Source of the DNA: Nonomuraea dietziae
Lineage (GTDB): Bacteria > Actinomycetota > Actinomycetes > Streptosporangiales > Streptosporangiaceae
Length of the DNA stretch: 64,000 bases
Assembly: GCF_014195505.1 (NCBI RefSeq)
Contig: NZ_JACIBV010000001.1
Location: forward strand, 2,914,001 to 2,978,000
Direction of reading: 5' to 3'
Positions 40,441-49,442 of the stretch are shown piece after piece. The position numbers and the translations under genes are program-made. The stretch's first letter is position 1. The number at the start of each line of letters is the position of its first letter. Under the pieces are notes generated by a model. The model worked only from the letters and a program-made list of their open reading frames with translations, searched no databases and was not told the origin of the DNA.

Positions 40441-41422
40441 GCAGGCCGAACGCTCCGGGCCTGCGGGCGACCTGACCTCGCCCGCAGGCACCGGTCGCCG
40501 CCGGGGGAAGGCGTCGGCGCTGCGGGTCAGGCTGCGGCGCGACTGGCAGCTGCTGCTGATGGTCTTCCCCGCCATCGGGCTGCTGCTGCTGTTCCACTAC
40601 GTGCCGCTGCTCGGCAACGTGATCGCCTTCCAGGAGTACTCGCCCTACGTGGGCATCGGCGACAGCCCCTGGGTGGGCCTGGCCAACTTCCAGTGGCTGC
40701 TCATGGACGAGAGCTTCTGGCAGGCGACGCTCAACACCCTGTTCATCACCGCCTTCCAGCTGATCTTCTACTTCCCCGTGCCGATCGCGCTGGCGATCCT
40801 GCTGGACAGCGTGGCCAGCAGGCGGCTGCGCATGCTCATCCAGAACATCGTCTACATGCCGCACTTCTTCTCATGGGTGCTGGTCGTCACGCTGTTCCAG
40901 CAGATGTTCGGAGGCGCGGGACTGCTGGCGCAGACGCTGCGCGCCAACGGCTACCAGGGCGTCGACATCATGACCAACCCCGACACCTTCGTCATGCTGG
41001 TCACCGCCGAGTCGGTGTGGAAGGACGCCGGCTGGGGGATGATCATCTTCCTGGCCGCCCTGGCCGCCATCGACCAGAACCTCTACGAGGCCTCGGCCGT
41101 GGACGGCGCCTCCCGCTGGCGGCGCCTGTGGCACATCACGCTGCCGGGGCTGCGTCCGGTGATCATCCTGCTGCTGATCCTCAGGCTGGGCGACGCGCTG
41201 AACGTCGGCTTCGAGCAGTTCTTCCTCCAGCGGGACGCGGTCGGCCGCGACGCCGCCGAGGTGCTCGACACCTTCGTCTACTGGCGCACGATGCTGACCG
41301 GCGAGTGGAGCTACGGCGCGGCGGCCGGGCTGGTCAAGGGGCTGGTCGGCCTGATCCTCATCCTGGTGGCCAACAAGCTGGCCCACCGCTTCGGCGAGCA
41401 GGGAATCTACAAGCGATCATGA
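40433..41422 (+). CDS. Sugar ABC transporter permease, LplB-like
   Basis: A 329-residue six-helix CUT1 permease with the coupling loop EASAVDGASRWRRLWHITLPGLRP, the conserved EAA motif that docks to the ATPase. The N-terminal 35 residues are cytoplasmic and basic. It starts at a GTG inside the binding-protein gene and ends in an ATGA overlap with the second permease, so the three are one operon. Family LplB/YteP is typical for import of complex oligosaccharides in Firmicutes and Actinobacteria. Substrate inferred only from locus context. Confidence 0.9.
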   Translation: MLEQAERSGPAGDLTSPAGTGRRRGKASALRVRLRRDWQLLLMVFPAIGLLLLFHYVPLLGNVIAFQEYSPYVGIGDSPWVGLANFQWLLMDESFWQATLNTLFITAFQLIFYFPVPIALAILLDSVASRRLRMLIQNIVYMPHFFSWVLVVTLFQQMFGGAGLLAQTLRANGYQGVDIMTNPDTFVMLVTAESVWKDAGWGMIIFLAALAAIDQNLYEASAVDGASRWRRLWHITLPGLRPVIILLLILRLGDALNVGFEQFFLQRDAVGRDAAEVLDTFVYWRTMLTGEWSYGAAAGLVKGLVGLILILVANKLAHRFGEQGIYKRS

Positions 41423-42309
41423 ATGTCTGGGAAGAGAAGCCCTCGAGGCTCGGACGGCTGGCGAAGGGCGCGATCCTCACCGCCATCGCGGTCTGCGTGC
41501 TGTTCCCCCTCTACATGGTGGTGCTGACCAGCCTGTCCACCCAGGACGCGGTGGCCAGGGCCGGCGGCCTGGTGACCGTGCCGGGCGAGCTGTCCCTGGG
41601 CGCCTACCAGGAGCTGTTCTCCGGCGGCGTGGTCAGCAGGGCGGCGATGGTCAGCGTCGGGATCACCGTCGTCGGCACGCTGATCAGCGTCACGGTCACC
41701 GCGCTGGCCGCCTACGGCCTGTCGCGGCCCGGCTCGGTGATGCACAGGCCGCTGCTGTTCCTGGTGCTGCTGACCTTCCTGTTCAGCCCCGGCATCATCC
41801 CCAAGTACCTGCTGGTCAGCTCGATCGGGCTGATCGACTCCTACTGGGCGCTGATCCTGCCCGGCGCGGTGGCCGCCTTCAACCTGGTGGTGATGCGCGC
41901 GTTCTTCATGAGCATCCCGCAGGAGGTCATGGACAGCGCCCGCATCGACGGGGCGAGCGAGTTCACCGTCCTGCGCAGGATCGTGCTGCCCATGTCGAAG
42001 GGCGTCACGGCGGTGATCGCGATGCTGTACGCCGTGGGGTACTGGAACAACTTCTTCGACGCCGTCCTCTACCTCAACGACAACGCCAAGTGGCCCCTGC
42101 AGATGGTGCTCAGGCAGTACGTGCTGCAGGGCCAGTCGATGTTCGTCGGCCAGGGCGGCGACACCACGATCGCGGGCCGGGCGCTGCCGCCCGACCTGGC
42201 CATCAAGATGTCGATCGTGGTGGTGGCGCTGCTGCCGGTCCTGGTGGTCTACCCGTTCGTGCAGAAGCACTTCACCAAGGGAGTGATCATCGGGGCGATC
42301 AAGGGCTGA
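41419..42309 (+). CDS. Sugar ABC transporter permease, LplC/YtcP-like
   Basis: A 296-residue CUT1 permease with EAA loop DSARIDGASEFTVLRRIVLPMSKG and the C-terminal KHFTKGVIIGAIKG typical of LplC/YtcP. It completes the importer and overlaps the preceding gene by ATGA. Its 3' end overlaps the convergent DUF1992 gene by 11 bases. Expression should follow the ROK-controlled promoter upstream of the binding protein. Confidence 0.9.
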   Translation: MNVWEEKPSRLGRLAKGAILTAIAVCVLFPLYMVVLTSLSTQDAVARAGGLVTVPGELSLGAYQELFSGGVVSRAAMVSVGITVVGTLISVTVTALAAYGLSRPGSVMHRPLLFLVLLTFLFSPGIIPKYLLVSSIGLIDSYWALILPGAVAAFNLVVMRAFFMSIPQEVMDSARIDGASEFTVLRRIVLPMSKGVTAVIAMLYAVGYWNNFFDAVLYLNDNAKWPLQMVLRQYVLQGQSMFVGQGGDTTIAGRALPPDLAIKMSIVVVALLPVLVVYPFVQKHFTKGVIIGAIKG

Positions 42310-42679
42310 GGCGCCACTCGTCCAGGAACTCCTCGATGTCGTAGGGCATCAGGTTGAGCGGCGGCCCTGACATCGCCTTGCGGTTGCCCTCGACGATCTT
42401 CTCGTTGATCTCTTCGAGAATGCGTCTGACCTCGGCCTCCGTGGTGGCCCCCCGCGCCTGCGCCAGGGCGGCGTGGGCCTCCTTGCGCAGGGCCAGGGAG
42501 GGCGGCAGCGGCATGGACAGGTTCTCCTCCGCCAGCTTCCTCTTGACCCACCACAGCTCGTCGGCGATCTCGTTCCTGTCGGGCAGCGGTTTGCCCGCGC
42601 CCGGAAGGTTGTCGAACTCGCCGCGCTCCTGCGCTTCGCGGATCTGCCTGTCGATCAACGTCTCGAAGCGATCGGTCAT
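42299..42679 (-). CDS. DUF1992 / DnaJ-homologue C28-like conserved domain protein
   Basis: A 126-residue protein with the DUF1992 signature: LIDRQIREAQERGEFDNLPGAGKPL near the start, then LAEENLSMPLPPSLALRKE. The same domain occurs in human DNAJC28 and bacterial YhdN-type proteins; no biochemical role is established. The start at 42679 is supported by GGAGG upstream. It is a stand-alone gene convergent with the sugar importer and probably unrelated to it. Confidence 0.88.
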   Translation of the reverse strand: MTDRFETLIDRQIREAQERGEFDNLPGAGKPLPDRNEIADELWWVKRKLAEENLSMPLPPSLALRKEAHAALAQARGATTEAEVRRILEEINEKIVEGNRKAMSGPPLNLMPYDIEEFLDEWRLSP

Positions 42680-42829
42680 GGGCGTTCCTCCCGCGTCTCA
42701 AGGGACCTCTCCATCCTGACACGCGCCGGCCCCGCCCCCTCAGCCGGAGGCGGCCAGCGCGGGAACAACCCTGAGGGAGGGCGTGGCGGGGGCGACCGTT
42801 CCCAGATCGAGTAAGGCCGAGGGATGTGG

Positions 42830-44234
42830 TCACATCTCGGCGGTGAGCCTGGCGATGGCGCGCATCTTGTTCATGGCGTCGAGGGCGGCGACCTTGTACG
42901 ACTCGGCCAGCGTCGGGTAGTTGAACACCGCGTTGACCAGGTAGTCGACCGTCGCCCCGCACCCCATCACGGTCTGCCCGATGTGCACGAGCTCAGTGGC
43001 GCCCGTGCCGAACACGTGGACCCCGAGCAGCCGCCTGTCCTCCGAGGAGACCAGCAGCTTGAGCATGCCGTACGAGTCGCCGATGATCTGGCCCCTGGCC
43101 AGCTCCCTGTAGCGGGAGATGCCCACCTCGAACGGGATCCTCTCGCGGGTCAGCTCGTCCTCCGACTTCCCGACGAAGCTGATCTCCGGGATGGTGTAGA
43201 TCCCGATCGGCTGCAGTTCGCTCATGTCGGGGACGGGCTCGCCGCAGGCGTGCTGCGCGGCGAGCCTGCCCTGCTCCATCGAGGTGGCCGCCAGCGCGGG
43301 AAAGCCGATCACGTCGCCGACGGCGTAGATGTGCGGGACGGGGGTGGCGTAGTCGGCGTCGACCCTGATCCGGCCGCGATCGTCGGCGGACAGGGCCCGC
43401 GGCCTCCAGGCAGAGCTCGGCCGTCTTGCCCTGGCGTCCCGCCGAGTACATGACGCAGTCGGCGGGGATCTTCTTGCCGCTCTCCAGGAGGGTCAGCGCC
43501 CCGCGCGGCCTGCGCTCGACGGCGGCGACGCTCTCGCCGAAGCGGAAGGTGACGGCCAGGTCCCTGAGGTGGTACTTGAGCGCCTCGACGATCTCCAGGT
43601 CGCAGAACTCCAGCATCCGCTCGCGACGCTCCACGACCGTCACCTTGGTGCCGAGCGCGGCGAACATCGAGGCGTACTCGATGCCGATGACCCCCGCCCC
43701 GACGACGACCATCGTCTCGGGGACCCGGTCGAGGTGCAGGATCGCGTCGGAGTCGATGACCGTGCGGTCGTCGAACTCCACGGTGGAGGGACGGGCGGGC
43801 GACGTGCCGGTGGCGATCACTATCTTCTCGGCCGTGACCTTCCGCTCCTCCTCGCCCGTGACGCCGATGGTGTGCGCGTCGAGGAAGCGGCCCGTCCCCT
43901 GCAGCAGGGTGACGTGGTTGCGGGCCAGCTGGCTGCGGATGACCTGGATCTCGCGCCCCATGACGTGCTGGGTGCGCATCCCGAGGTCGGCGACGGTGAT
44001 CTCCTCTTTCACCCGGTAGCTGGCGCCGTACAGCTCCCGCTGGTTGAGGCCGGTGAGGTAGAGCACGGCCTCGCGCAGCGTCTTGGACGGGATCGTGCCG
44101 GTGTTGATGCACACCCCGCCCAGCATGTGCGTCTTCTCGACGACGGCCGTGCGCCTGCCGAGCTTGGCGGCGGCGATGGCCGCCTTCTGCCCACCGGGAC
44201 CCGACCCGAGCACAAGGAGATCGAAGTCGTACAT
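42830..44234 (-). pseudogene. sthA: Soluble NAD(P) transhydrogenase (SthA-like), broken by a one-base insertion
   Basis: Two frames together encode one flavoprotein of about 467 residues. The upstream frame has the FAD motif [39 protein letters not shown] (one Cys only, so not a disulfide reductase but the transhydrogenase type) and the NAD motif [21 protein letters not shown]. The reading then breaks in the run at 43393-43398. The remainder continues in another frame as [19 protein letters not shown] to the C-terminal dimerization domain (YNVHVFG-like [20 protein letters not shown]). Removing one base of the GGG at 43393-43395 restores the frame. SthA moves electrons between NADPH and NADH. 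Both halves look well conserved, so a sequencing error is as likely as true inactivation. Confidence 0.85.
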
Positions 44235-44333
44235 CGGTGCAGGCCTCCCAGCCGATGGACTCTCCCGGCGGTTCGCCGGCAGTTCCATTGCAACACGCGC
44301 GGACGCCCGGGAGAACGGCACCGATCAGGCGGG

Positions 44334-44585
44334 CTAGGCCGAGGTTCCCGCCATGACCCTGTCGACGATCGCCGTCGCCCCCTCCTGCCTGGCGCAGTGG
44401 GCGCAGCAGAACCAGCGCCTGTTCGCCTCGACGCCATGACCGATGATCTTCTGGCCGCAGTGCTCGCAGATGGGCGCCATCGCCTGGATGGCGCACTGGA
44501 AGGAGTCGAAGGTGTGCACCGCGCCCTGGGCGTGCACCTCGAAACTCATGTCGTAGTCGTTTCCACACACTTCGCAGACGGCCAT
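44334..44585 (-). CDS. Small Cys-rich zinc-ribbon-like protein (prokaryotic metallothionein-type annotation)
   Basis: An 83-residue protein with three Cys pairs. These are CEVCGNDYDMSFEV at the start, CEHCGQKIIGHGVE in the middle, and CCAHCARQ near the end, with a lone Cys in DSFQCAIQAMAP. Spacing suggests one or two zinc- or metal-binding ribbons. Similar short actinobacterial proteins are often labelled prokaryotic metallothionein, but no function is shown. It ends 99 bases before the transhydrogenase start and follows the SDR gene on the same strand. Copurification with metal is expected but not proven. Confidence 0.75.
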   Translation of the reverse strand: MAVCEVCGNDYDMSFEVHAQGAVHTFDSFQCAIQAMAPICEHCGQKIIGHGVEANRRWFCCAHCARQEGATAIVDRVMAGTSA

Positions 44586-44683
44586 GTCGCTCCTCCGATC
44601 AGGGATCCTCCAGCGGAGATACCCAGGTGGGGCGGCGCATGCGTGCCTCCGGCGAAGTCTTGGCCGATGATCTACCGGCGGGG

Positions 44684-45436
44684 CTAGAGCGTGGCGCCGC
44701 CGTCCACCACCAGGTCGGTGCCGACGGTGAAGCCCGCCTCGGGAGAGGCCAGGTAGAGCACGGCCGCGGCGATCTCCTCCAGCCTGCCGACCCTGCCCAC
44801 CGGCACCGCCGACCTCATCCGCTCGTCGCGCTGCTCCACGCTCTCCCCTGGGCGCATGGACATCGCGGTCGCCGCGGGGCCGGGGCTGACGGCGTTGATG
44901 CGCACGCCCTCGGCGATGTACTCCAGCGCCGCGGCCTTGGTCAGCGCGCTCACCGCGGCCTTGGAGGCGATGTAGGCGGCCATGCCGCTGTAGCGCTTGT
45001 GCGCGCCCAGGTTGGAGGCGGTGTTCACGATGACGCCGCCGCCGGAGCGGCGCATGTGCTCGATCTCGTGCTTCATCGACAGCCACACGCCTGTCACGTT
45101 CACGTCCATGACGCGGGCCCAGGTCGCCTCGTCCAGGTCGGTGACCGCCCCGCCGGCGAAGACGCCCGCGTTGTTGAAGGCGATGTCGAGGCGGCCGTGC
45201 CTGGCGACCGTCTGCTCGACCATCGCCGCGGCGCCGCCCGAGGTGCTCACGTCGGCGATCACGTGGCTCGCCGACCCGCCGGCGTGCTCGATCAGCTTCA
45301 CCGTCCCGGTCAGCGGCTCGGCGCCGCGCCCTGCCACCACGACCGTGGCCCCCTCGGCCGCGAACGCCTGGGCGGCGGCCCTCCCGATGCCCGATCCGCC
45401 GCCGGTGACGAGTACGACCTTGCCGTTGAAACGCAT
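44684..45436 (-). CDS. SDR family NAD(P)-dependent oxidoreductase (glucose 1-dehydrogenase/FabG-like)
   Basis: A 250-residue classical short-chain dehydrogenase. It has the cofactor motif TGGGSGIGRAAA near residue 11, NNAG at about 88, the catalytic Ser in NTASNLG and YIASK for Tyr and Lys, and the C-terminal PVGRVGRLEEIAAAVLYLAS. VVVAGRG after the second strand, with Arg, favours NADP(H). Substrate unknown. The gene lies 38 bases after the MFS stop on the same strand, but a repeat of GAACGAnnGGTC in that gap and at its start suggests its own regulated promoter. Confidence 0.9.
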   Translation of the reverse strand: MRFNGKVVLVTGGGSGIGRAAAQAFAAEGATVVVAGRGAEPLTGTVKLIEHAGGSASHVIADVSTSGGAAAMVEQTVARHGRLDIAFNNAGVFAGGAVTDLDEATWARVMDVNVTGVWLSMKHEIEHMRRSGGGVIVNTASNLGAHKRYSGMAAYIASKAAVSALTKAAALEYIAEGVRINAVSPGPAATAMSMRPGESVEQRDERMRSAVPVGRVGRLEEIAAAVLYLASPEAGFTVGTDLVVDGGATL

Positions 45437-45451
45437 GACCACTCCTATCGA

Positions 45452-45493
45452 GAACGAGTGGTCTTGAATATGCCCTATCTGGAACGAACGGTC
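45452..45493. promoter_or_regulatory. Direct repeat GAACGAnnGGTC upstream of the SDR gene
   Basis: GAACGAGTGGTC (45452-45463) and GAACGAACGGTC (45482-45493) are 30 bases apart, about three helical turns. They lie just upstream of the SDR start and overlap the end of the MFS gene. Repeats so placed suit a TetR- or HxlR-type activator or repressor; none is encoded nearby. Confidence 0.4.
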
Positions 45494-46578
45494 AAATATC
45501 CGAGGAGCAGGGGCACGCCGAGCGCCCCGAGCAGCGCCAGCGCCACGGGCAGCGAGAACGCCGCGCTCAACCCCGCCACCAGCAGCGGGCTGATGACGAA
45601 CCCGGTGTAGGAGATGGTCGAGACGGCCGAGACCAGCGTCCCTTCCTCGTCGCCGACCGCGGCCCTGCTGAGCATCGCGGGCACCAGCGGCCCGAGCGCG
45701 AGCCCGGTGATCGCGAACCCGACCAGTGACAGCCAGGCCGTGGGAGCCAGCCCCGCCAGGACGATGCCGCCACCGCCGCCGAGCCCCGCCAGCACGTAGA
45801 GCGGGCGCAGCCCGAGCCTGGGAAAGGCCTGCGCGGTCAGGCGGCCCGCGGTGAGCGCGCCCATGTAGGCGGCGGGCGCCGCGCTGGCCAGCAGCGCGGA
45901 GGCCGAGCGGAAGTCCTCCAGCAGCAGGACCGACCACTGCTCGACCGAGTTCTCGATGATCAGCGCGAACGCGGCGAGCACACCGAGCAGCAGGGCGTGC
46001 CGCCAGGCCCCCTTCGGTCTGCTGTCGGCCACCGGCTGCACGCCCCTGCCGAGCGGCAGCCCCATCGCCAGCGCCGCGCAGGCCAGCACCAGGACGGCGA
46101 TGACCGCCAGCACCTGCGCGGGGCCGTACCCGAGAGAGCGGGCCAGCCCCGTGGCGGGAGCGGCCACGATCACGGCGACGGGGAAGGCGGCGTGCACGGT
46201 CTGGAAGAGCCTGCCGCCGGACTCACGCTCGGCCCTGCCCGTGGCGGTGTTGAGCGCGATGTCGAGGGCGCCGCTGGCCGCGCCGAGCCCGACCAGGGCC
46301 AGGCCCAGCGCCAGCGGGGTCGTGACCAGCCCGATGCCCGCCGCCGCCAGCGCGAACAGCGCGGTGCTGACGGCCAGCGCGATCCGCTCCCTGCCCCTGA
46401 CCAGCCGGCCGGTGAGCGCCATCGCGGGGATGGCGCCCACGGGCACACCGGCCAGCGCCAGACCCAGGTCCGCGTTGGTGGCGCCGACCTGGGTCTGCAC
46501 GGCCGGCAGCAGCGCCGACCACGACCCCCAGAAGACACCCCAGACCGCGCAGACCGCGACGAGCCTGGCCAGCGTCAT
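45475..46578 (-). CDS. MFS transporter (12-TMS, sugar or metabolite)
   Basis: A 367-residue MFS protein with about 12 short helices. It has AVWGVFWGSWSALLPAVQTQVG in helix 1, the loop 2-3 motif GRLVRGRER and a matching second-half AGRLTAQAFPRLG. The start overlaps the stop of the secreted GH3 gene (ATGA), making it the distal gene of the glycosidase/importer operon. The product could import or efflux monosaccharides such as xylose or galactose; there is no direct evidence for the substrate. It is shorter than the usual 400-450 residues. Confidence 0.85.
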   Translation of the reverse strand: MTLARLVAVCAVWGVFWGSWSALLPAVQTQVGATNADLGLALAGVPVGAIPAMALTGRLVRGRERIALAVSTALFALAAAGIGLVTTPLALGLALVGLGAASGALDIALNTATGRAERESGGRLFQTVHAAFPVAVIVAAPATGLARSLGYGPAQVLAVIAVLVLACAALAMGLPLGRGVQPVADSRPKGAWRHALLLGVLAAFALIIENSVEQWSVLLLEDFRSASALLASAAPAAYMGALTAGRLTAQAFPRLGLRPLYVLAGLGGGGGIVLAGLAPTAWLSLVGFAITGLALGPLVPAMLSRAAVGDEEGTLVSAVSTISYTGFVISPLLVAGLSAAFSLPVALALLGALGVPLLLGYLTVRSR

Positions 46579-49442
46579 GCGAGCGTGAAGGTGCCGACCC
46601 TGACGTCGCCGGTGAAGACGAGGTAGACGTCGTGGACGCCACGGACCGGAGTGATCGGTGTCATGGCCGTAGCGTATGTGTAGACATCACCCGTCGCAGG
46701 CGCTTGGAGCGTGCCGAGCAGCCTGCCCGTCGGCGAGCCGAGCCGCACCTCGACGGAGCCGCCGGTCACGGAGGCGAGCTGCGCGGTGAAGGTCGAGCCC
46801 AGCCTGGAGTCCTTGAAGGCCAGCCAGTCCCCCGCCTTGCCGCCCACGGCCTCGCCGCGCTCCTTGCTGAGATCAACCAGCCGCACGCCCTTGTAGTCGT
46901 CGAAGTCGATGGCCCTGGTCGGCTTCGACAGCTCCCGCGGAGGGATCCGCTCCCCCGCGACCTGAAGGGTGGCGCGCTGTCTGATCGCCGAGGACGAGCC
47001 GCCGACCAGCACGTCGTGGGTGGCGCTCTCGACCGTCCATCTGCCTCTGGTGACGTCCCAGAGCGCCAGGTCCTCCTTCTTGAGCGTGAACCGCACCTCG
47101 CGGCTCTCGCCGGGCCGCAGCGAGATGCGCTGGAAGCCGCGCAGCTGCTTGACCGGCTGGACCACGCGGGAGCGCTGCTGGTGGGTGTAGAGCTGGACGA
47201 CCTCGTCGCCCGCCCTCGACCCTGTGTTGGTGACCCTGACGCTGACCTGCCCGTCCTTGGTGACCTTCAGTCCCTGGTAGCCGAACGTGGTGTAGGACAG
47301 GCCGTGACCGAAGGCGTAGAGGGGGTCGCCCCGGTGGTACAGGTAGGTCATCCCGGTCTTGGTGATGTCGTAGTCGAGGATGTCAGGCAGGTCGCTGGAG
47401 CGGTACCACGTCTGGGTGAGCCGTCCTGCGGGGTTGACCTCGCCGAAGATCGCGTCGGCCACCGCGTGCCCCGTCTCCGGGCCGGCGTGCGTGGTCCACA
47501 GCAGCGCCTTGGCGGTGACCGTCACCGGGTAGCTCGTCTCCAGCACCACGACCGTGTTCGGGTTGGCCCGCTGCACGGCCTCGATCAGGCGCAGCTGGGA
47601 GGCGCCGAGGGTGAGGTCGGCCCTGTCGTGGAGCTCGCGTCCCGCGACGAACGGGTGGCTGCCCACCACCACGACCGCCGCGTCCGCGCCCTTGGCCGCC
47701 TCGACGGCCTGCTTCACGCCGTCGGAGACGACCTCCATGGCGAAGCGGGCCGCGTCGGCCTTCGCCCCCATCGCCAGCGTGCCGTCCTCGCGGACGGTGA
47801 GGTAGTGCTCGGGGATCGACCACCAGCTCTCGTTGACCTCGTAGCCGACGTACTGGATCAGGTAGGAGCCGTCGCCCTGCTTCTCGAAGCGGAACTGCTG
47901 CTGGACGAACCAGCCGTCGGGCTCGTCGGAGTTGGCGAGGAAGGTGCCCCAGTTGCCGGTCAGCAGCTTGCCGCTGGCGGCGTTGCGCAGGGTGGAGACG
48001 CCGCCCGTCCAGTCGGTGAGGTCCCACTGGGCGGCGGCCGTCCTGTCGGATCCGACCGTGACGGCCTGCGCGAGGTCGGCGGAGGCGGTGACGTACTTGC
48101 CGGTGGCGGTGTGCCTGAGCGCGACCCTGTCGAGCGCGTCGAGCCCGGTCACCTGCGCGCGCTCGGCCAGAGCCCGCTTCGGGGTCACCTGGTACGGCAG
48201 CGCGCCGCCGTACCAGTCGCGGTGCAGCCTGTCCTGCAGCGGTCCGACGACCGCCACGGATCTGGTCCTGTCCTGGTCGAGCGGCAGCCTGCCGTCGTTG
48301 CGCAGCAGCACCATGGCCTCGGCGGCGGTGCGCCTGTTGAGCGCCCTGTGCGCGGGCGAGTCCACGACCTCTTTGGTGATCTTCGCGTAGGGGCCGCCAC
48401 CGGGGTCGGCGTGGCCGAGCCTGATCCTGATCGACAGGACGTGCCGTACGGCGGTGTCGATGTCGGCCTGCGTGATCAGGCCGCGCTCCAGCGCCGCCTT
48501 GATGGAGGCGGTCATCGGGGCGGTGTCCATGCCGTCGACGGTGAAGCTGTCCTGGCCGGCCTTGAGCGTGGCGGCGTAGGAGGTCGGCTCGTCGGGGTAG
48601 TAGTTCTCGACCTGGTAGAGGGCCTGGGGCGCCCACGCGTCGCTGACGTTGTAGAGGACCTTGTCGGTCCAGGTGCGCACGACCTCGTCCTGGTCGGGGT
48701 TGACGGTGTTCGGGCGGCCGTTGACGAGGTTGTAGGAGCCCATCACCCCCGTGGCGGCGTCCGCGCTGATGGCGGGCTTGAAGGCGGCCTCGTCGTACTC
48801 GTGCTTGACCCTGGGCGGCAGGTTGGAGGAGGTCAGGGAGCGCTGGTACTCGTTGTTGTTGGCCAGGTAGTGCTTCAGCACGGGGGCCGTCTTCAGGTAC
48901 ACGGGGTCGTCGCCCGACAGCCCCTTGCCGTAGGCGGTGGAGATGGCGCCGGTCAGCAGCGGGTCCTCGGAGTAGCCCTCCTCGTTGCGTCCCCAGCGCG
49001 GGTCGCGCAACAGGTTGACCACCGGCGCCCACACCTGCGTGCCCCACAGCTCGGGATTCTCGGCCGCGTAGCCGCGCACCTCGTCGCCGGTGGCCGCGCC
49101 GACCCGCTTGATCAGCTCGGGGTTCCAGGTGGAGGCCAGGCCGACGGCCTGCGGGAAGATCGTGCCGCTGGCGAACTTCTGCTTCCACCCGTCGCCGTGG
49201 TCGTTCGACCAGCCCACACCGTGCAGGGCCTCGGTGCCGTTCTTGTGGTACGGCAGGCCGAGGCGCGGTATCGCCTCCTGCGACTGGTGCAGCAGCGAGA
49301 TCTTCTCGTCGGGCGTGAGCCTGCCGAGCAGGTCCTCCACCCGCTCGGCCAGCGGCCTGGACGGATCCTGGTAGACGGGCGCGTCGGTCGTGAAGGCCGA
49401 CAACGACACGACGAGGGCAAGTGCTAAGAGAGCTCGCTTCAC
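46575..49442 (-). CDS. Secreted glycoside hydrolase family 3 with beta-trefoil-like insert and CBM6-like C-terminus
   Basis: A 955-residue GH3 enzyme starting at a GTG that overlaps the upstream permease stop (GTGA). The leader VKRALLALALVVSLSAFT is a signal peptide. The barrel has VNLLRDPRWGRNEEGYSED and LKHYLANNNEYQR, and the nucleophile is Asp in YNVSDAWAPQ. An insert with LRHTATGKYVTASAD and LRNAASGKLLTGNWG resembles a fascin/ricin beta-trefoil, and IPEHYLTVREDGTLAMG gives a further lobe. An Fn3-like and a CBM6-like module close the protein. It is similar throughout to the cytoplasmic GH3 at 9387-12020. With GH31 and GH42 neighbours, beta-glucosidase or beta-xylosidase action on xyloglucan pieces is likely. 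Confidence 0.9.
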   Translation of the reverse strand: MKRALLALALVVSLSAFTTDAPVYQDPSRPLAERVEDLLGRLTPDEKISLLHQSQEAIPRLGLPYHKNGTEALHGVGWSNDHGDGWKQKFASGTIFPQAVGLASTWNPELIKRVGAATGDEVRGYAAENPELWGTQVWAPVVNLLRDPRWGRNEEGYSEDPLLTGAISTAYGKGLSGDDPVYLKTAPVLKHYLANNNEYQRSLTSSNLPPRVKHEYDEAAFKPAISADAATGVMGSYNLVNGRPNTVNPDQDEVVRTWTDKVLYNVSDAWAPQALYQVENYYPDEPTSYAATLKAGQDSFTVDGMDTAPMTASIKAALERGLITQADIDTAVRHVLSIRIRLGHADPGGGPYAKITKEVVDSPAHRALNRRTAAEAMVLLRNDGRLPLDQDRTRSVAVVGPLQDRLHRDWYGGALPYQVTPKRALAERAQVTGLDALDRVALRHTATGKYVTASADLAQAVTVGSDRTAAAQWDLTDWTGGVSTLRNAASGKLLTGNWGTFLANSDEPDGWFVQQQFRFEKQGDGSYLIQYVGYEVNESWWSIPEHYLTVREDGTLAMGAKADAARFAMEVVSDGVKQAVEAAKGADAAVVVVGSHPFVAGRELHDRADLTLGASQLRLIEAVQRANPNTVVVLETSYPVTVTAKALLWTTHAGPETGHAVADAIFGEVNPAGRLTQTWYRSSDLPDILDYDITKTGMTYLYHRGDPLYAFGHGLSYTTFGYQGLKVTKDGQVSVRVTNTGSRAGDEVVQLYTHQQRSRVVQPVKQLRGFQRISLRPGESREVRFTLKKEDLALWDVTRGRWTVESATHDVLVGGSSSAIRQRATLQVAGERIPPRELSKPTRAIDFDDYKGVRLVDLSKERGEAVGGKAGDWLAFKDSRLGSTFTAQLASVTGGSVEVRLGSPTGRLLGTLQAPATGDVYTYATAMTPITPVRGVHDVYLVFTGDVRVGTFTLA

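Noticed and set aside
43391..43400. Programmed ribosomal frameshift in sthA
   Set aside because: No slippery heptamer and no stimulatory structure is evident, and transhydrogenases are not known to use one; an extra base is the simplest explanation.
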